Source: Bacteroidales bacterium (GTDB lineage: Bacteria; Bacteroidota; Bacteroidia; Bacteroidales; UBA932). From it: DNA of 64,000 bases. Location: assembly GCA_016290415.1 (NCBI GenBank), contig JAEETP010000006.1, positions 1-64,000 on the forward strand. The letters are read 5' to 3'. Below, in pieces: positions 1 to 9,645 of this stretch (positions within the stretch are counted from its first letter, which is position 1; every line of letters starts with the position of its first letter). The translations under genes were made by a program, and so were the position numbers. Below the pieces are notes generated by a model. That model was given only the letters and a program-made list of their open reading frames with translations. It did no database searches and was not told the origin of the DNA.

Positions 1-630
1 AGCTATCTGATAGAACGTCAGCCGTCGCCGGGATGCACCATTATGGAGACTTTCGGCGGCGGATATTATTACATCGATGAGTTCTGCACCAAGGGCCTTT
101 CGGCCGCCGACCGCGAGGCGGGCATAAAGCTTGTGGCAGAGCGCACCGCCGCCCATATGCGCCAGCACGGCATCAAGATTCTGCACGTGATGGCAGGCGA
201 CTTTACTTCTGCCAATGCCCGACAGATGCTGCAGGCGTTTGTGGATGCCAACGACCAGTTGGAGGGCATCACCGCCGTGAAACGTGACCCTTATGACGGG
301 GATCACGGCAAAGTATACTGGTTCACCAACAAGAAAGGCTACGACATCCCCTGCGTGACCGCCAGCTATAAGATGTGGGCAGGCTTCAACACGCCGGAAT
401 CAATGGCCAGAACCATCCAGAAAGAGAACCAGACAAGCCAGTCTTTCAACACGGTTGTAGTGCACGCCTGGAGCACCTGGGGCGGCCTAAGGGCCTCCGA
501 TGCTGTGCAGCAGTGCGTCACAAACCTCCCCGAGAATTTTGTGTGCGTCTCTATGCAGGAGCTCATTTGGCGCCTGCGCTATCAGGAGCGCAAAGAACAG
601 ACTCTGGAATATCTCAAATCCATCAAGTAA
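1..630 (+). CDS. GxGYxYP-family putative glycoside hydrolase, C-terminal part
   Basis: The reading frame is open from the first base, so the gene begins outside the window and only the last 209 residues are visible. Visible residues 19-24 read GGGYYY, the GxGYxY motif that names this family (PF14323), and the tail has the family's HAWSTW-like strand and a final segment on calling VSxxEL. Family members are exported proteins of Bacteroidetes glycan loci, thought to be glycoside hydrolases; the activity is not established. It is followed at once by a lipoprotein and a SusCD pair, so it is probably part of that operon. A second, full-length member lies at 47427-49295 (-). Confidence 0.72.
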   Translation, partial: SYLIERQPSPGCTIMETFGGGYYYIDEFCTKGLSAADREAGIKLVAERTAAHMRQHGIKILHVMAGDFTSANARQMLQAFVDANDQLEGITAVKRDPYDGDHGKVYWFTNKKGYDIPCVTASYKMWAGFNTPESMARTIQKENQTSQSFNTVVVHAWSTWGGLRASDAVQQCVTNLPENFVCVSMQELIWRLRYQERKEQTLEYLKSIK

Positions 631-639
631 GTGCCGCCT

Positions 640-2475
640 ATGAAAAAACATCTTTCATTTTTTATCGCCCTGGCGCTTCTGGTGTTTACCGCCTCGTGTG
701 TCAGGGAGTCGCAGCGTGGCTATTGGGACGACAGCAGTGTCGGCTCTTCTACCGTAAGCGGCACTGTGACAGACTCTTTTGGCGCTTTGCTGGAGGATGT
801 CGAGATATACTTCAGGGGAACAAATATGGAGCGGGAGTTGCGCTATGTGACCTTCTCTGACTGGGACGGCACATTCCGCATAGAGAATATCCCTTCCAAC
901 GCCCGCTATGTCACCTTTTCGCTGCCAGGGTATGCTACCGTGGCTTATACGATTGACCCCGGCCGTTTTGCCGGCGGAGAGGAGATTGTGCTCAATCCCG
1001 TACTGGAATATTCCAATGCCGTGATCCGCGGCCAGGTGCTTGGTGCGGTGGACAGCCAGCCGCTTAGTGGCGTCAGGGTGGACTGCGGCCTTCAGGTGGC
1101 CACTACCGATGCCGCCGGTTGGTTCGAGATAACCTCGCTGCCGCTTAAAGACTACACTCTTACCTATACCATAGCCGATGGCTCTGCCTACAAGCGAGAG
1201 ATTGCTATGAGCGACTTTGTGGACAGTGTGGCAGAAATGCCCGTTGTGCGGCTGGGCGGCGGTGAAGTTCTTCCGGGAATGAAGTGGCAGGAATTGGCCG
1301 ATGCACCGCTCTGGTTTGCCAATAACTACCACGGCTCCACAGGCTTTAGCGGCATCAACGACTGGTCGGTGGGCTATATGTCGGCCTTCAGCTGGTATGG
1401 AGATTTCCGCTATGAGGCGGAGGGGTGCGCGCTGGTCAATGTCTATGAAGGCTACGACAATCCTGATCCCGATGAGTTCATCTGCTATACCTACGGCCGC
1501 AAGAAGATAGAAGAAGGGAACAAGATATTCAATGTGAATATGCGTACCCATTACGCCACTGCCTCCAACCCGGCTGTTTTCGGCGTCAAGGTGCTCAATC
1601 TCACCGACGGGGCTACTGCGGCCGAAGACATTGCCCGCTATACCTATGCCAGCAGCGACTATTCGTCATTTGCCTTTGACCTGAGCCGATATGTGGGCAA
1701 GGAGGTGGTCATCGCCCTCGGTATCTACTGGACGGAGTATGATTTCCACCAGGTGTCCCGCCGGTTCTGTTTTGCACCTACGGCTGTAAGGGGCGACGAT
1801 GCACTTCCCGGAACCCCGGTTTCGGGCGCTGAGTGGCGCGGCTTCACTCGCGAGAACCTGACCTCTATGATGACCAATGCAGGCACTGTGTTTTCCGGCA
1901 GCAATTTTACGCTGAACTCCACCGATGGCGACCACGGCGCACGCAGGGTCCACAATCCCGGCGGCGAGCAGGGCTTCAGCCTGTGGGCCGGCACCAACCA
2001 TCTGACCAACAGCTGGGCGCTGCAGTATATCAGCAGGGAGGTTGAGCCTGTCAACGAGCAGGGCTACACCCTCAAGACCCGCAGCGGAGCCGACAGTGAC
2101 TATTACACGCCCGAATCGTATATCTACAGCCGGTTCAATATCTCCGATGGCAACGATATGCTGCACCTCTATGTCAGGACTTTCTCCAGCGCCAACCCCA
2201 CGGTGTTCAAAGTCACCGCGGTACCGCTTCAAACCTGCAAGGCTGCGGCGCTAACACCCATTAGTAACACCGCTGCCACCGCAGTTTCCGCACCCGGCGG
2301 CTGTTGGAGTTTTGTCCACGAAAAAGGCAACGGTAATCCGGCCGAATATGCCGAGTTTGTATATGATCTCTCCGAATACAACGGTCAGGACATTGTCCTG
2401 GCAATAGGTGTCCACAAGGGCAACACCCGCAGCGGAGAGCAAAAGTTGTGTATCTGCAAAATTGAAATGGATTAG
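640..2475 (+). CDS. Surface lipoprotein with two carboxypeptidase-regulatory-like domains
   Basis: I place the start at the ATG at 640 rather than the in-frame GTG at 631, because the protein then begins MKKHLSFF and has a compact SPII signal with lipobox TASC (Cys20). Two Ig-like carboxypeptidase-regulatory (CarboxypepD_reg) domains follow at about residues 38-115 and 130-200. The rest is an internal duplication: two blocks each end in a strand pair of the form FAFDLSRY..EVVIALGIY and FVYDLSEY..DIVLAIGVH, as in beta-sandwich binding modules. It lies 9 bp after the GxGYxYP gene and 2 bp before susC, so it is operonic. The likely role is a surface glycan-binding lipoprotein; no catalytic motif is visible. 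Confidence 0.7.
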   Translation: MKKHLSFFIALALLVFTASCVRESQRGYWDDSSVGSSTVSGTVTDSFGALLEDVEIYFRGTNMERELRYVTFSDWDGTFRIENIPSNARYVTFSLPGYATVAYTIDPGRFAGGEEIVLNPVLEYSNAVIRGQVLGAVDSQPLSGVRVDCGLQVATTDAAGWFEITSLPLKDYTLTYTIADGSAYKREIAMSDFVDSVAEMPVVRLGGGEVLPGMKWQELADAPLWFANNYHGSTGFSGINDWSVGYMSAFSWYGDFRYEAEGCALVNVYEGYDNPDPDEFICYTYGRKKIEEGNKIFNVNMRTHYATASNPAVFGVKVLNLTDGATAAEDIARYTYASSDYSSFAFDLSRYVGKEVVIALGIYWTEYDFHQVSRRFCFAPTAVRGDDALPGTPVSGAEWRGFTRENLTSMMTNAGTVFSGSNFTLNSTDGDHGARRVHNPGGEQGFSLWAGTNHLTNSWALQYISREVEPVNEQGYTLKTRSGADSDYYTPESYIYSRFNISDGNDMLHLYVRTFSSANPTVFKVTAVPLQTCKAAALTPISNTAATAVSAPGGCWSFVHEKGNGNPAEYAEFVYDLSEYNGQDIVLAIGVHKGNTRSGEQKLCICKIEMD

Positions 2476-2477
2476 TT

Positions 2478-5400
2478 ATGAAAAGATTTATCCATATCAT
2501 ATTGGCCGTATTGCTGCTGACCGAGGGCGGCGCGGCGTTTGCTCAGGCACAGATCACCGTAAAGGGTAGGGTAATTGATTCCCAGGGCGACCCTGTAGTG
2601 GGTGCGGGAGTGGTGGACAAGGCTTCCGGAAACGGCGCCGTGACCGACCTTGACGGTCAGTATACAATCAAGGTTCCTTCCAATGCTTCCCTGGAATTTT
2701 CCTGCGTGGGAATGGCCACGAAAGTGGTCCCGGTTGAAGGGCGGTCTGTAATAGACATAGCGCTTAGTTCCGACAGCAACTTTCTTGAGACTTCGGTTGT
2801 GGTGGGCTACGGTGCCCAGAAGAAAGGCTCCATCACAGGCGCCGTGGTGGCTGTGGGCGGCGAGGAGATGATCCGAACCAAGACGGAGAATCCGCAGAAT
2901 ATGCTCACCGGCCGCGTTTCGGGTGTCCGTGTATGGCAAAAGACGGCCGAGCCTGGCCAGTATTCGGCTTCTATGGATATCCGCGGTATGGGCGCTCCGC
3001 TGGTGGTTATAGACGGCGTGCCGCGCGATATGAGCGATTTCCAGCGCCTGTCGCCTTCCGACATAGAGAATGTATCCGTTTTGAAAGATGCCGCGGCGGC
3101 CATCTATGGTCTGCGGGGTGGTAACGGCGTGATTTTGGTCACCACCAAGGCCGGCAAGGCGGGGGAGACCAAGGTCAACTATAACGGCAATTACACCATC
3201 CAGACTCCCGCCACTCTGCCGCGCCAGATGGACGCGCTTACTTCTATGATGCTGGTCAATGAGCGCTCCCGAGGCGGTATAGAGGGCGGCTCTCCGGAAT
3301 TTACCGACGACATTCTGGAGCTTTACCGCAACGGCACCCGTGTCGGGACCGACTGGAACAGCCTGATAATCCAAAATATGGCCCCGCAGAGCAGCCACGA
3401 CCTCAGTATCAGCGGTGGTACCGACAAGATGCAGTTCTACTTTGGTATGGGTTACTTCTACCAGGAGGGTTTCTGGAAGAGCGGCGACACCAACTACAAT
3501 AAATACAACTTGCGCAGCAACATCACAGCCGAAATAGCCCGCGGCCTCAAGTTCGGGGCCAATATCTCGGGCTATATAGAGGATCTGCACAACCCGCTGG
3601 ATGACCCGGAACTCATTATCCGCTACTGGTGGAAGCAGAGCACCATTTGGCAGGCATATGCCGATCCCGAGCAGACAATGCTCAACTATAAGGATCTTGA
3701 GCTTGACTGGAACAGCGTGGCTCGCATATACAGTGACATCTCCGGCCACCGGACCACCAACCGCAAGAACATAAACGCCAACCTGTCGCTAAGTTACGAC
3801 TTTGGCACCCTTACCGATGTCCTTAAGGGCCTGTCCGCCAAAGGAATGTTCAGCTACGACTATCGCGTGTCCGAAAACGAGACATATCGCAAAGAATATT
3901 ACCAGTATGCCTGGAACGAACTCACCGGAGAGTACGACCAGAAGATTTATGCGGCATCTTCTCCCAGCCAGCTGACCCGTCATGACACTCACAACCGGGC
4001 CTGGGTGGCGCAGGCGCTGCTGCTCTACGACCGCGCTTTTGACAAACACCACCTTGGGGCGACCCTGGGGTGGGAGGTTCAGAAAAAGTTTGGCAACGGC
4101 TTCCGCGCCTTCGGCGACCTTGCCTTTTCGTCGCCGTATTTCACCGCCCTCACGGTAGAGGGACACCAGGTGAGCCAGGGCGACCTATACGAATATGCCT
4201 ACAATTCGGCCATAGGCCGTCTGAACTATAACTACGACGAGCGTTATTTGCTGGAAGCTCAGTTCCGCTGCGACGGATCGTCCCGCTTCTATGAGGGCCA
4301 TCGCTGGGGATTCTTCCCCAGTGTGTCGGCAGGATGGCGCATCAGCCGCGAGCCGTGGTTCAAAGACAGCGCGCTGGGCTTCATCAACCAGTTTAAACTG
4401 CGCACCAGCTACGGTATCCTGGGCACCGACGGCAGCGACTACGAGTGGGCCACCGGCTATACATATCCGGCTTCCAGACTTACCGACAGTGGCTTCTACA
4501 ATGTCAACGCTCCGGTATACTATCTGGGCAGCTGGGTTATGAGGGCCGACCCCAAGGCGCTCCCCAACGAACTGATAACCTGGTATACCAACCGCACTTT
4601 TGACGTCGGAGTGGATTTTGAGGCGTGGAACGGTTTGCTGGGCATTACCTTTGACTGGTTCTACCGCCACCGCAGCGGCCTGATGGCGCGCAACGCCTCT
4701 GAATTCCCCACTATCGTGGGCGCCACCCCGCCGCTGGAGAACATAAACGACGACTGCCATTTCGGCTTTGAGACAGAACTGAGCCACGCCCGTACGGTGG
4801 GCGATTTCCACTACCGTGTCAAGGCGATGATGTCTATAACCCGCAACAAGTATCTTTCTTACGCCCAGAGCACCAAATACGGCAACTCCTACGACGAGTG
4901 GCGCAACAACTCTATGAACAACCGCTATCAGGGCATCAAGTTCGGCTATGAAGTGGTTGGCCGCTACCAGGACTGGGAGGATATCTGGACCTACGACTTG
5001 AATAAGGGCAACGGCGTCAAGCCGGGCGATTTCAAGTATCTCGACTGGAATGGCGACGGCCAGTTCAACGGCCAGGACGCCCATCCTTTCACATACTCCG
5101 GTTCTCCCTGGCTCAACTATTCCCTTTCTATAGAGGGCGACTGGAAGCGGCTGGACTTCAGCGTTCTTATGCAGGGCGCCGCCCTGGGCAGCGTCAAGTT
5201 CGGTGAGCCGCAGCTGAGCATATGGGGCCAGCACGGAGGCGGTATGCTGGAGCAGTTTGCCGACCGCTGGCATCCGTCAGAGGAGACCAACGACACCTAC
5301 GACCAGACTATTACCTGGATTCCGGGCACCTATGCCTACGGCGGCAATTCGGCCGACGAGAACAGCGACTTCAACGTGCAGCCCATTGACTATCTGCGCG

Positions 5401-5600
5401 TGAAGGCGGTTGAGGTGGGATACACCCTGCCGATGCCGTCTGCACTAAAGAACCTGGGCCTAAGGCTTTACGCTGCGGCCTACAATCCTTTCACCTTCAC
5501 TGGGGTGAAATACATCGATCCGGAGCATCCCGCCGACAATTACGGCCGTCTGTATCCGCTGAATAAATCTTATACCTTTGGTTTGACCCTATCATTCTAA
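2478..5600 (+). CDS. SusC-family TonB-dependent outer-membrane transporter
   Basis: This 1040-residue protein has a signal peptide (cleavage near AFA-QAQ, residue 22), an N-terminal carboxypeptidase-regulatory-like domain (about 26-95, ending DGQYTIKVP), a plug starting at VVVGYGAQKKGS (about 112) and containing LVVIDGVPRD, then a 22-strand-type barrel ending in a C-terminal aromatic residue (TLSF). There is no secretin/STN domain, so it should not signal to an anti-sigma factor. It precedes its SusD partner by 8 bp. It would import oligosaccharides into the periplasm using TonB energy; the glycan is unknown. Confidence 0.93.
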   Translation: MKRFIHIILAVLLLTEGGAAFAQAQITVKGRVIDSQGDPVVGAGVVDKASGNGAVTDLDGQYTIKVPSNASLEFSCVGMATKVVPVEGRSVIDIALSSDSNFLETSVVVGYGAQKKGSITGAVVAVGGEEMIRTKTENPQNMLTGRVSGVRVWQKTAEPGQYSASMDIRGMGAPLVVIDGVPRDMSDFQRLSPSDIENVSVLKDAAAAIYGLRGGNGVILVTTKAGKAGETKVNYNGNYTIQTPATLPRQMDALTSMMLVNERSRGGIEGGSPEFTDDILELYRNGTRVGTDWNSLIIQNMAPQSSHDLSISGGTDKMQFYFGMGYFYQEGFWKSGDTNYNKYNLRSNITAEIARGLKFGANISGYIEDLHNPLDDPELIIRYWWKQSTIWQAYADPEQTMLNYKDLELDWNSVARIYSDISGHRTTNRKNINANLSLSYDFGTLTDVLKGLSAKGMFSYDYRVSENETYRKEYYQYAWNELTGEYDQKIYAASSPSQLTRHDTHNRAWVAQALLLYDRAFDKHHLGATLGWEVQKKFGNGFRAFGDLAFSSPYFTALTVEGHQVSQGDLYEYAYNSAIGRLNYNYDERYLLEAQFRCDGSSRFYEGHRWGFFPSVSAGWRISREPWFKDSALGFINQFKLRTSYGILGTDGSDYEWATGYTYPASRLTDSGFYNVNAPVYYLGSWVMRADPKALPNELITWYTNRTFDVGVDFEAWNGLLGITFDWFYRHRSGLMARNASEFPTIVGATPPLENINDDCHFGFETELSHARTVGDFHYRVKAMMSITRNKYLSYAQSTKYGNSYDEWRNNSMNNRYQGIKFGYEVVGRYQDWEDIWTYDLNKGNGVKPGDFKYLDWNGDGQFNGQDAHPFTYSGSPWLNYSLSIEGDWKRLDFSVLMQGAALGSVKFGEPQLSIWGQHGGGMLEQFADRWHPSEETNDTYDQTITWIPGTYAYGGNSADENSDFNVQPIDYLRVKAVEVGYTLPMPSALKNLGLRLYAAAYNPFTFTGVKYIDPEHPADNYGRLYPLNKSYTFGLTLSF

Positions 5601-5608
5601 GCCCGTTT

Positions 5609-7675
5609 ATGAAAAAGATATTTACATACATACTCTTTGCAACATTGCTGATGGCGGGCTGTGTCAACCTGGACATCCCGCCCAAGAACATAGTCTCCGA
5701 CGACGACCTTATGGGCAGCCAGAGCGGTCTGCAGGTCTATCTGGCGCGTCTCTACTCCCAGATGCCGTGGGAAGATTTCAAATATATCGCCCAGAGGGGC
5801 TTTGACGGCAATTCGTGGCTGGGCTGCTTGGGCGTGGAAGGTACCGGCGAAGCAGTGACCCGCGACAATATCTGCACATCCTTCACAGGCGAGAGCGCTT
5901 CGCTGTGGGGGAGGGCCTACACGCTGATTCACGACGCTAACCATTTGATTGAGACTCTTCCGAAATACAAGGACAACTATCCCGAGGCAACCTTCAACGA
6001 ATTCCTGGGGCAGGGCTATTTTGTGCGGGCGTATACCTACACCCAGATGGCCCGTCGCTTTGGCGGCGTCCCCATCGTGAAGAATGAGATAAAGTATCCC
6101 TTCGAAGGTGAAATAGAGAAGCCCCGTTCCAGCGAGCGGGATACCTGGGATGCCATTCTCGAGGACTGGGACCTGGCGGTTGAACATCTGCCGGCAGTCT
6201 CCACTTTTGCCGGAACTCCCAACCGCTTCGCCGCTTTGGCTTTCAAGGCAGAGGCGATGCTGTATGCCGGCAGCGTGGCAAAATACAACGAGAACGTTGC
6301 TGGACGCCTCACTGGCCTTGGCGAAAAGACCAAGATCCGCGTGATAGGTTTTGCCGAGGATGAGTGGTTTGAATGCTCCAACAAATACTTCTCCGAGGCC
6401 TACAAGGCAGCTCGCGAGGTTATGGAGTCGGGCAATTATTCGCTATACCGAAAAAGTTGGGCGGCAGGCGACCCAGAAGCCCAGTACAGGAATATGAACG
6501 ATATGTGGCGGGATTTGACTTCGCCCGAGAATATTCTTGTCCGCGAGTACGAATATCCCATTCTTTCCCACGGTCTTGATGCCTATTCTTCGCCCTGGAT
6601 ATATCGTATGCCGCTTTCTGCCGGCACCTGTCCCACAGAGGACCTGCTGGAGCTTTACGACGGTTTTGACCGCTACGCCGACGGTACTATCCGCGTGACC
6701 GACGGTGCCGACCACACCCTTGGAACCTATCTGCTCTACGAGCATCCGATGGACTTTTTCAAGAATGTGGAACCGCGCCTGAGGGCCTACGTCATCTTCC
6801 CCGGGGATGTCTTCAAGAAAGACAGCATAGAGGTTCGCACCGGTATCTACACCGGTCCGCTGCCCATCGCCCCGCTTCGCGACAGCTATGACTTTTCGCA
6901 GCGAGGCCGCTTCTATCAGCATATGAAGCAGTATACCGAAGAGTCGGGTCAAACGCTGTATTTGAGTCCCAATGTGGACACCGGCCCCGTAACTTATACC
7001 GATGTAAATACCGGCAAGGTGGTTACTTGCTGGGCGGCAGGCGCCAACGGGCCGTTCTTCTCCAACGCCGAGGCCACTATGACCGGCCTTTATCTGCGCA
7101 AGTATCTTGATCCCGACCGTCCTCTGGAGGAGATAGGCGAGGGCAAGAGCGACCAGCCGTTTATTCTGATGCGCTATGCCGAGGTGCTGCTGGCTGCGGC
7201 CGAGGCGGGTGTGGAGTTGGCCATTGCCGGAGTGCAGTCTCCCACGGGCGACGATATGCTGCAGGTGGCCACCGATGCTATCCGCGACATCCAGAACCGC
7301 GCCGGCGCTGTGGAAATCACTGCCAAGCTTACGGCCACAAACAATAGCCGTGACATCGTGCGCAAAGAGCGCCGCAAAGAGCTTGCCTTCGAGCAGAAGA
7401 GCAAGTGGGACATCCGCCGCTGGAGGGTAATTGACGAAGCCAATCGCGACGGTTTCTGGGGTGAGCAGAGGGATCATTCCCGCTGGAGTGACGGCAGCAG
7501 CTTCGCCTTCAAAGGGCTTTATCCCTTCTATTCCACACAGGCGGGCAAGTGGTTCTTCGACATCTGTTTCGAGAACCGCAAGACCTTCAGTTATTCGCCG
7601 GTAAGCTATTATTTCGCCATCCCCGGCGGAGAGGTGACAAAGAGTGAATTCATAGACCAGCAACCCAACCGATAG
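5609..7675 (+). CDS. SusD/RagB-family surface glycan-binding lipoprotein
   Basis: A lipoprotein signal ends MAGC (Cys18), followed by the SusD-like helical body: FVRAYTYTQMARRFGGVPIV is the typical N-terminal TPR motif and YAEVLLAAAEAG plus RRKELAFEQKSKWDIRRWRVID are the C-terminal RagB/SusD signature. At 688 residues it is longer than most SusD proteins (about 500-600). It acts as the lid and binder on the SusC transporter encoded just upstream and is followed with no gap by a DUF3823 lipoprotein, a common gene order. Confidence 0.92.
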   Translation: MKKIFTYILFATLLMAGCVNLDIPPKNIVSDDDLMGSQSGLQVYLARLYSQMPWEDFKYIAQRGFDGNSWLGCLGVEGTGEAVTRDNICTSFTGESASLWGRAYTLIHDANHLIETLPKYKDNYPEATFNEFLGQGYFVRAYTYTQMARRFGGVPIVKNEIKYPFEGEIEKPRSSERDTWDAILEDWDLAVEHLPAVSTFAGTPNRFAALAFKAEAMLYAGSVAKYNENVAGRLTGLGEKTKIRVIGFAEDEWFECSNKYFSEAYKAAREVMESGNYSLYRKSWAAGDPEAQYRNMNDMWRDLTSPENILVREYEYPILSHGLDAYSSPWIYRMPLSAGTCPTEDLLELYDGFDRYADGTIRVTDGADHTLGTYLLYEHPMDFFKNVEPRLRAYVIFPGDVFKKDSIEVRTGIYTGPLPIAPLRDSYDFSQRGRFYQHMKQYTEESGQTLYLSPNVDTGPVTYTDVNTGKVVTCWAAGANGPFFSNAEATMTGLYLRKYLDPDRPLEEIGEGKSDQPFILMRYAEVLLAAAEAGVELAIAGVQSPTGDDMLQVATDAIRDIQNRAGAVEITAKLTATNNSRDIVRKERRKELAFEQKSKWDIRRWRVIDEANRDGFWGEQRDHSRWSDGSSFAFKGLYPFYSTQAGKWFFDICFENRKTFSYSPVSYYFAIPGGEVTKSEFIDQQPNR

Positions 7676-8482
7676 ATGAAACGTTTATTCATATACATAT
7701 TTGCGGCCGTGCTTATGGTTTCCTGCTCGGTGTTCGAGATAGACAACTACGAGCAGCCTCAGGAGACAATCCGCGGCAACATCGTGGACGCCTATACTGG
7801 AGAATTAATCCAGACCGAGCAGAACGGCCGCGGCATCCGCGTGCGGCTCACCGAGCTCAGTTACGGCCCCAATGTGACCCACAATCCCGATTTCTACGCC
7901 CGCGACAACGGCACTTATCAGAACACCAAGCTGTTCAAAGGTTTCTATAACGTCCGCATAGACGGGCCTTTCGTGCCCATCGTGCGAGAGACTCCGGAAG
8001 GGGATACCATTTTCAACGGCACGGTGGACTGCCGCATAGAGGGCATCACGCAGGTACACTTCCGCGTGCAGCCGTTCCTGCGGGTAGAGATAGTAGGGGA
8101 GCCCGAGGTCTCCGGCGGCAAGATCACCGCGCAGGTGCGCGTTACCCGCGGTACCTCCGAACAGGAGTTCCGCGAGGCAATTGAGCCTATGGGCAATTAT
8201 AAGGCGGAATATCTGAACGTTACCGACGTCCGGCTATATGTCGGCTATTCGGCAACCTGCAATGGCGACAATAAGTATGAGGCCTGGAGCAATGCCTTGG
8301 AATATGAAGGGTCGGCGTTCGAGCCCTATCTTGGGCAGGTTCTCACCATATCGTCCCGCGGCACCATCAAGCCCAACCGCAAGGTCTTCATCCGCGCCGC
8401 CGCCCGCATCAACTACGCCACCCCCGTCGGCGGCGAGCGCCGCTATAACTTCTCCGAAGTCCGCGAGGTGAATATTCCGTAA
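7676..8482 (+). CDS. DUF3823-type SusCD-associated lipoprotein
   Basis: The 268-residue protein has an SPII signal (lipobox VSC, Cys17), then the DUF3823 pattern: DNYEQPQETIRGNIVDAYTG, QNGRGIRVRL, the NGTYQNTKLFKGFYNV block and a second beta domain from about residue 135. The ATG directly follows the SusD stop codon. A paralogue follows the second SusCD pair at 33858-35750. DUF3823 proteins are accessory surface lipoproteins of SusCD systems; their molecular role is not defined. This is the last gene of the first operon. Confidence 0.82.
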   Translation: MKRLFIYIFAAVLMVSCSVFEIDNYEQPQETIRGNIVDAYTGELIQTEQNGRGIRVRLTELSYGPNVTHNPDFYARDNGTYQNTKLFKGFYNVRIDGPFVPIVRETPEGDTIFNGTVDCRIEGITQVHFRVQPFLRVEIVGEPEVSGGKITAQVRVTRGTSEQEFREAIEPMGNYKAEYLNVTDVRLYVGYSATCNGDNKYEAWSNALEYEGSAFEPYLGQVLTISSRGTIKPNRKVFIRAAARINYATPVGGERRYNFSEVREVNIP

Positions 8483-8486
8483 TACT

Positions 8487-8524
8487 GGGGCGCTGCCCCA
8501 AACCCCGCCGCTTCGCGCTGGGGT
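8487..8524. terminator. Two adjacent GC-rich hairpins between convergent genes
   Basis: GGGGC-gct-GCCCC (8487-8499) is followed by ACCCC...GGGGT (8502-8524). They lie between the stop of the DUF3823 gene and the convergent ABC ATPase stop at 8550. No U-tract follows, so termination is inferred from position only; it may instead be a small repeated palindrome. Confidence 0.4.
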
Positions 8525-8549
8525 CCGAAACAGCTGGAGCGCAAATGGC

Positions 8550-9212
8550 TTACCTCAGCAGATAACCGTGGCGGATCAGGTCTTCCCGCTCTTTAATCTG
8601 GATGGTGTGGCCGCCGCTGAGCAGAAACAGTTGGTCGGTAGACTCCATCACCGATTCATACAGGTGGTCGGAGATGATTATGCCCTTGGCGGCCTTCTGC
8701 TCATCGATGAGGCGTTGCATCTTCTCTACATATTTCGGGGCGATGTTTGAGAAAGGTTCGTCCAGGATGCAGAATTCGGCCTTGGCCTTGAGGATGAGGT
8801 ATGTCTCGGCAATTCGGATGCCGCCTCCGGAGAGTTCGTATATCGGACGGTCCCGGTAAGAATAGAACTTGGTGTCGAAGCCTATCAGACCCTCGTAGTC
8901 AACACCGTACAGGTCGAACGCCTCGCCGAGGGTCATACTTTGTGGGATGAATACCTGCTGCGGCAGATACTTGATCCTTTCCCCTATGTGCCCATAGTCG
9001 GTCTCCCTCTCTTCGTTGAACCGGATGAAGATGTTTTGCGGCTTGATCCCGCCCATAATGCACTTGAAAAGGCACGATTTCCCACACCCGTTACGCCCCA
9101 GCACGCCAGTCACGCAACCTGTGCGGGCGGTGATGTATGCGCCGCCGAGGACCTGCTTGGCCCCGAAACTAAGGGTGACGCTGTCTACCAGGAGTGTGTT
9201 CTCAGATTGCAT
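8550..9212 (-). CDS. ABC transporter ATP-binding protein
   Basis: This 220-residue ATPase has all the ABC motifs: Walker A GRNGCGKS (39-46), Q-loop LPQQ (83-86), a signature LSGGG (127-131, the usual fourth-position Q replaced by G), Walker B CILDE (148-152) and H-loop His183. Its start overlaps the end of the upstream membrane-protein gene by 11 bp, so the two are co-transcribed. The pair may form a small exporter or a membrane-associated ATPase. The substrate cannot be deduced. Confidence 0.85.
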   Translation of the reverse strand: MQSENTLLVDSVTLSFGAKQVLGGAYITARTGCVTGVLGRNGCGKSCLFKCIMGGIKPQNIFIRFNEERETDYGHIGERIKYLPQQVFIPQSMTLGEAFDLYGVDYEGLIGFDTKFYSYRDRPIYELSGGGIRIAETYLILKAKAEFCILDEPFSNIAPKYVEKMQRLIDEQKAAKGIIISDHLYESVMESTDQLFLLSGGHTIQIKEREDLIRHGYLLR

Positions 9213-9519
9213 TGCCTATAGCGCAGGATATAATCATTAAAATGATGAAGGCTGCAAGGTCCACCGCGTATGGGATAGCATAGTACTCAATTCTGCTTAT
9301 GCCGAGATTGAGCCAGAAGTACATATCCTGCTGCCTGGCCATGGAATTGAGCAAAATGAAGATGAGAGGGATGCTAATCAGCTTGATTATGACGCCGACC
9401 GGCAGGAGCGCCCTGCTGGCGATAACCATTACGGCTGCAGACAAAGTCACAATGGCCGATACCAGATATACCGATCCGCCATACTTTGCCGACAATCTGA
9501 TTTTCTCGAAAAGGGTCAT
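9202..9519 (-). CDS. Small multi-pass membrane protein, partner of the ABC ATPase
   Basis: The frame can be extended to 9630, but that extension reads through a double-hairpin repeat (9537-9624). I therefore start at the ATG at 9519 (MTLFEK), giving 105 residues. Three to four hydrophobic segments are visible (about 14-34, 38-57, 80-101). It overlaps the ATPase gene by 11 bp. I do not recognise a family; it could be a minimal permease or anchor for the ATPase. Confidence 0.6.
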   Translation of the reverse strand: MTLFEKIRLSAKYGGSVYLVSAIVTLSAAVMVIASRALLPVGVIIKLISIPLIFILLNSMARQQDMYFWLNLGISRIEYYAIPYAVDLAAFIILMIISCAIGNAI

Positions 9520-9536
9520 CTGTATACTACTCGACA

Positions 9537-9624
9537 GTGCTCCCGATGGAGCAAAAATCCCGCCATTGGGCGCAAAATCGGCCCAAAATGCTACCAATGG
9601 ACGTATTTTTACGCCATTGGGGGC
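9537..9624. repeat. Double-hairpin repeat, copy A (degenerate)
   Basis: This is an 88-nt copy of the element that brackets the transposase at 17276-18163. It has the same order: GTGCTCCC, first hairpin ending CCATTGGG, spacer GCAAAATCGG, second hairpin CCAATGG...CCATTGG. Each hairpin has two mismatches between its 11-nt arms, so it looks older than copies B and C. It sits between the TlpA-like gene stop and the membrane-protein gene start. Confidence 0.8.
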
Positions 9625-9645
9625 GGTCACGGCAGGGATGGAAAG

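Noticed and set aside
9520..9630. N-terminal extension of the 105-residue membrane protein
   Set aside because: The extension is translated repeat copy A; the membrane protein is complete from ATG 9519.
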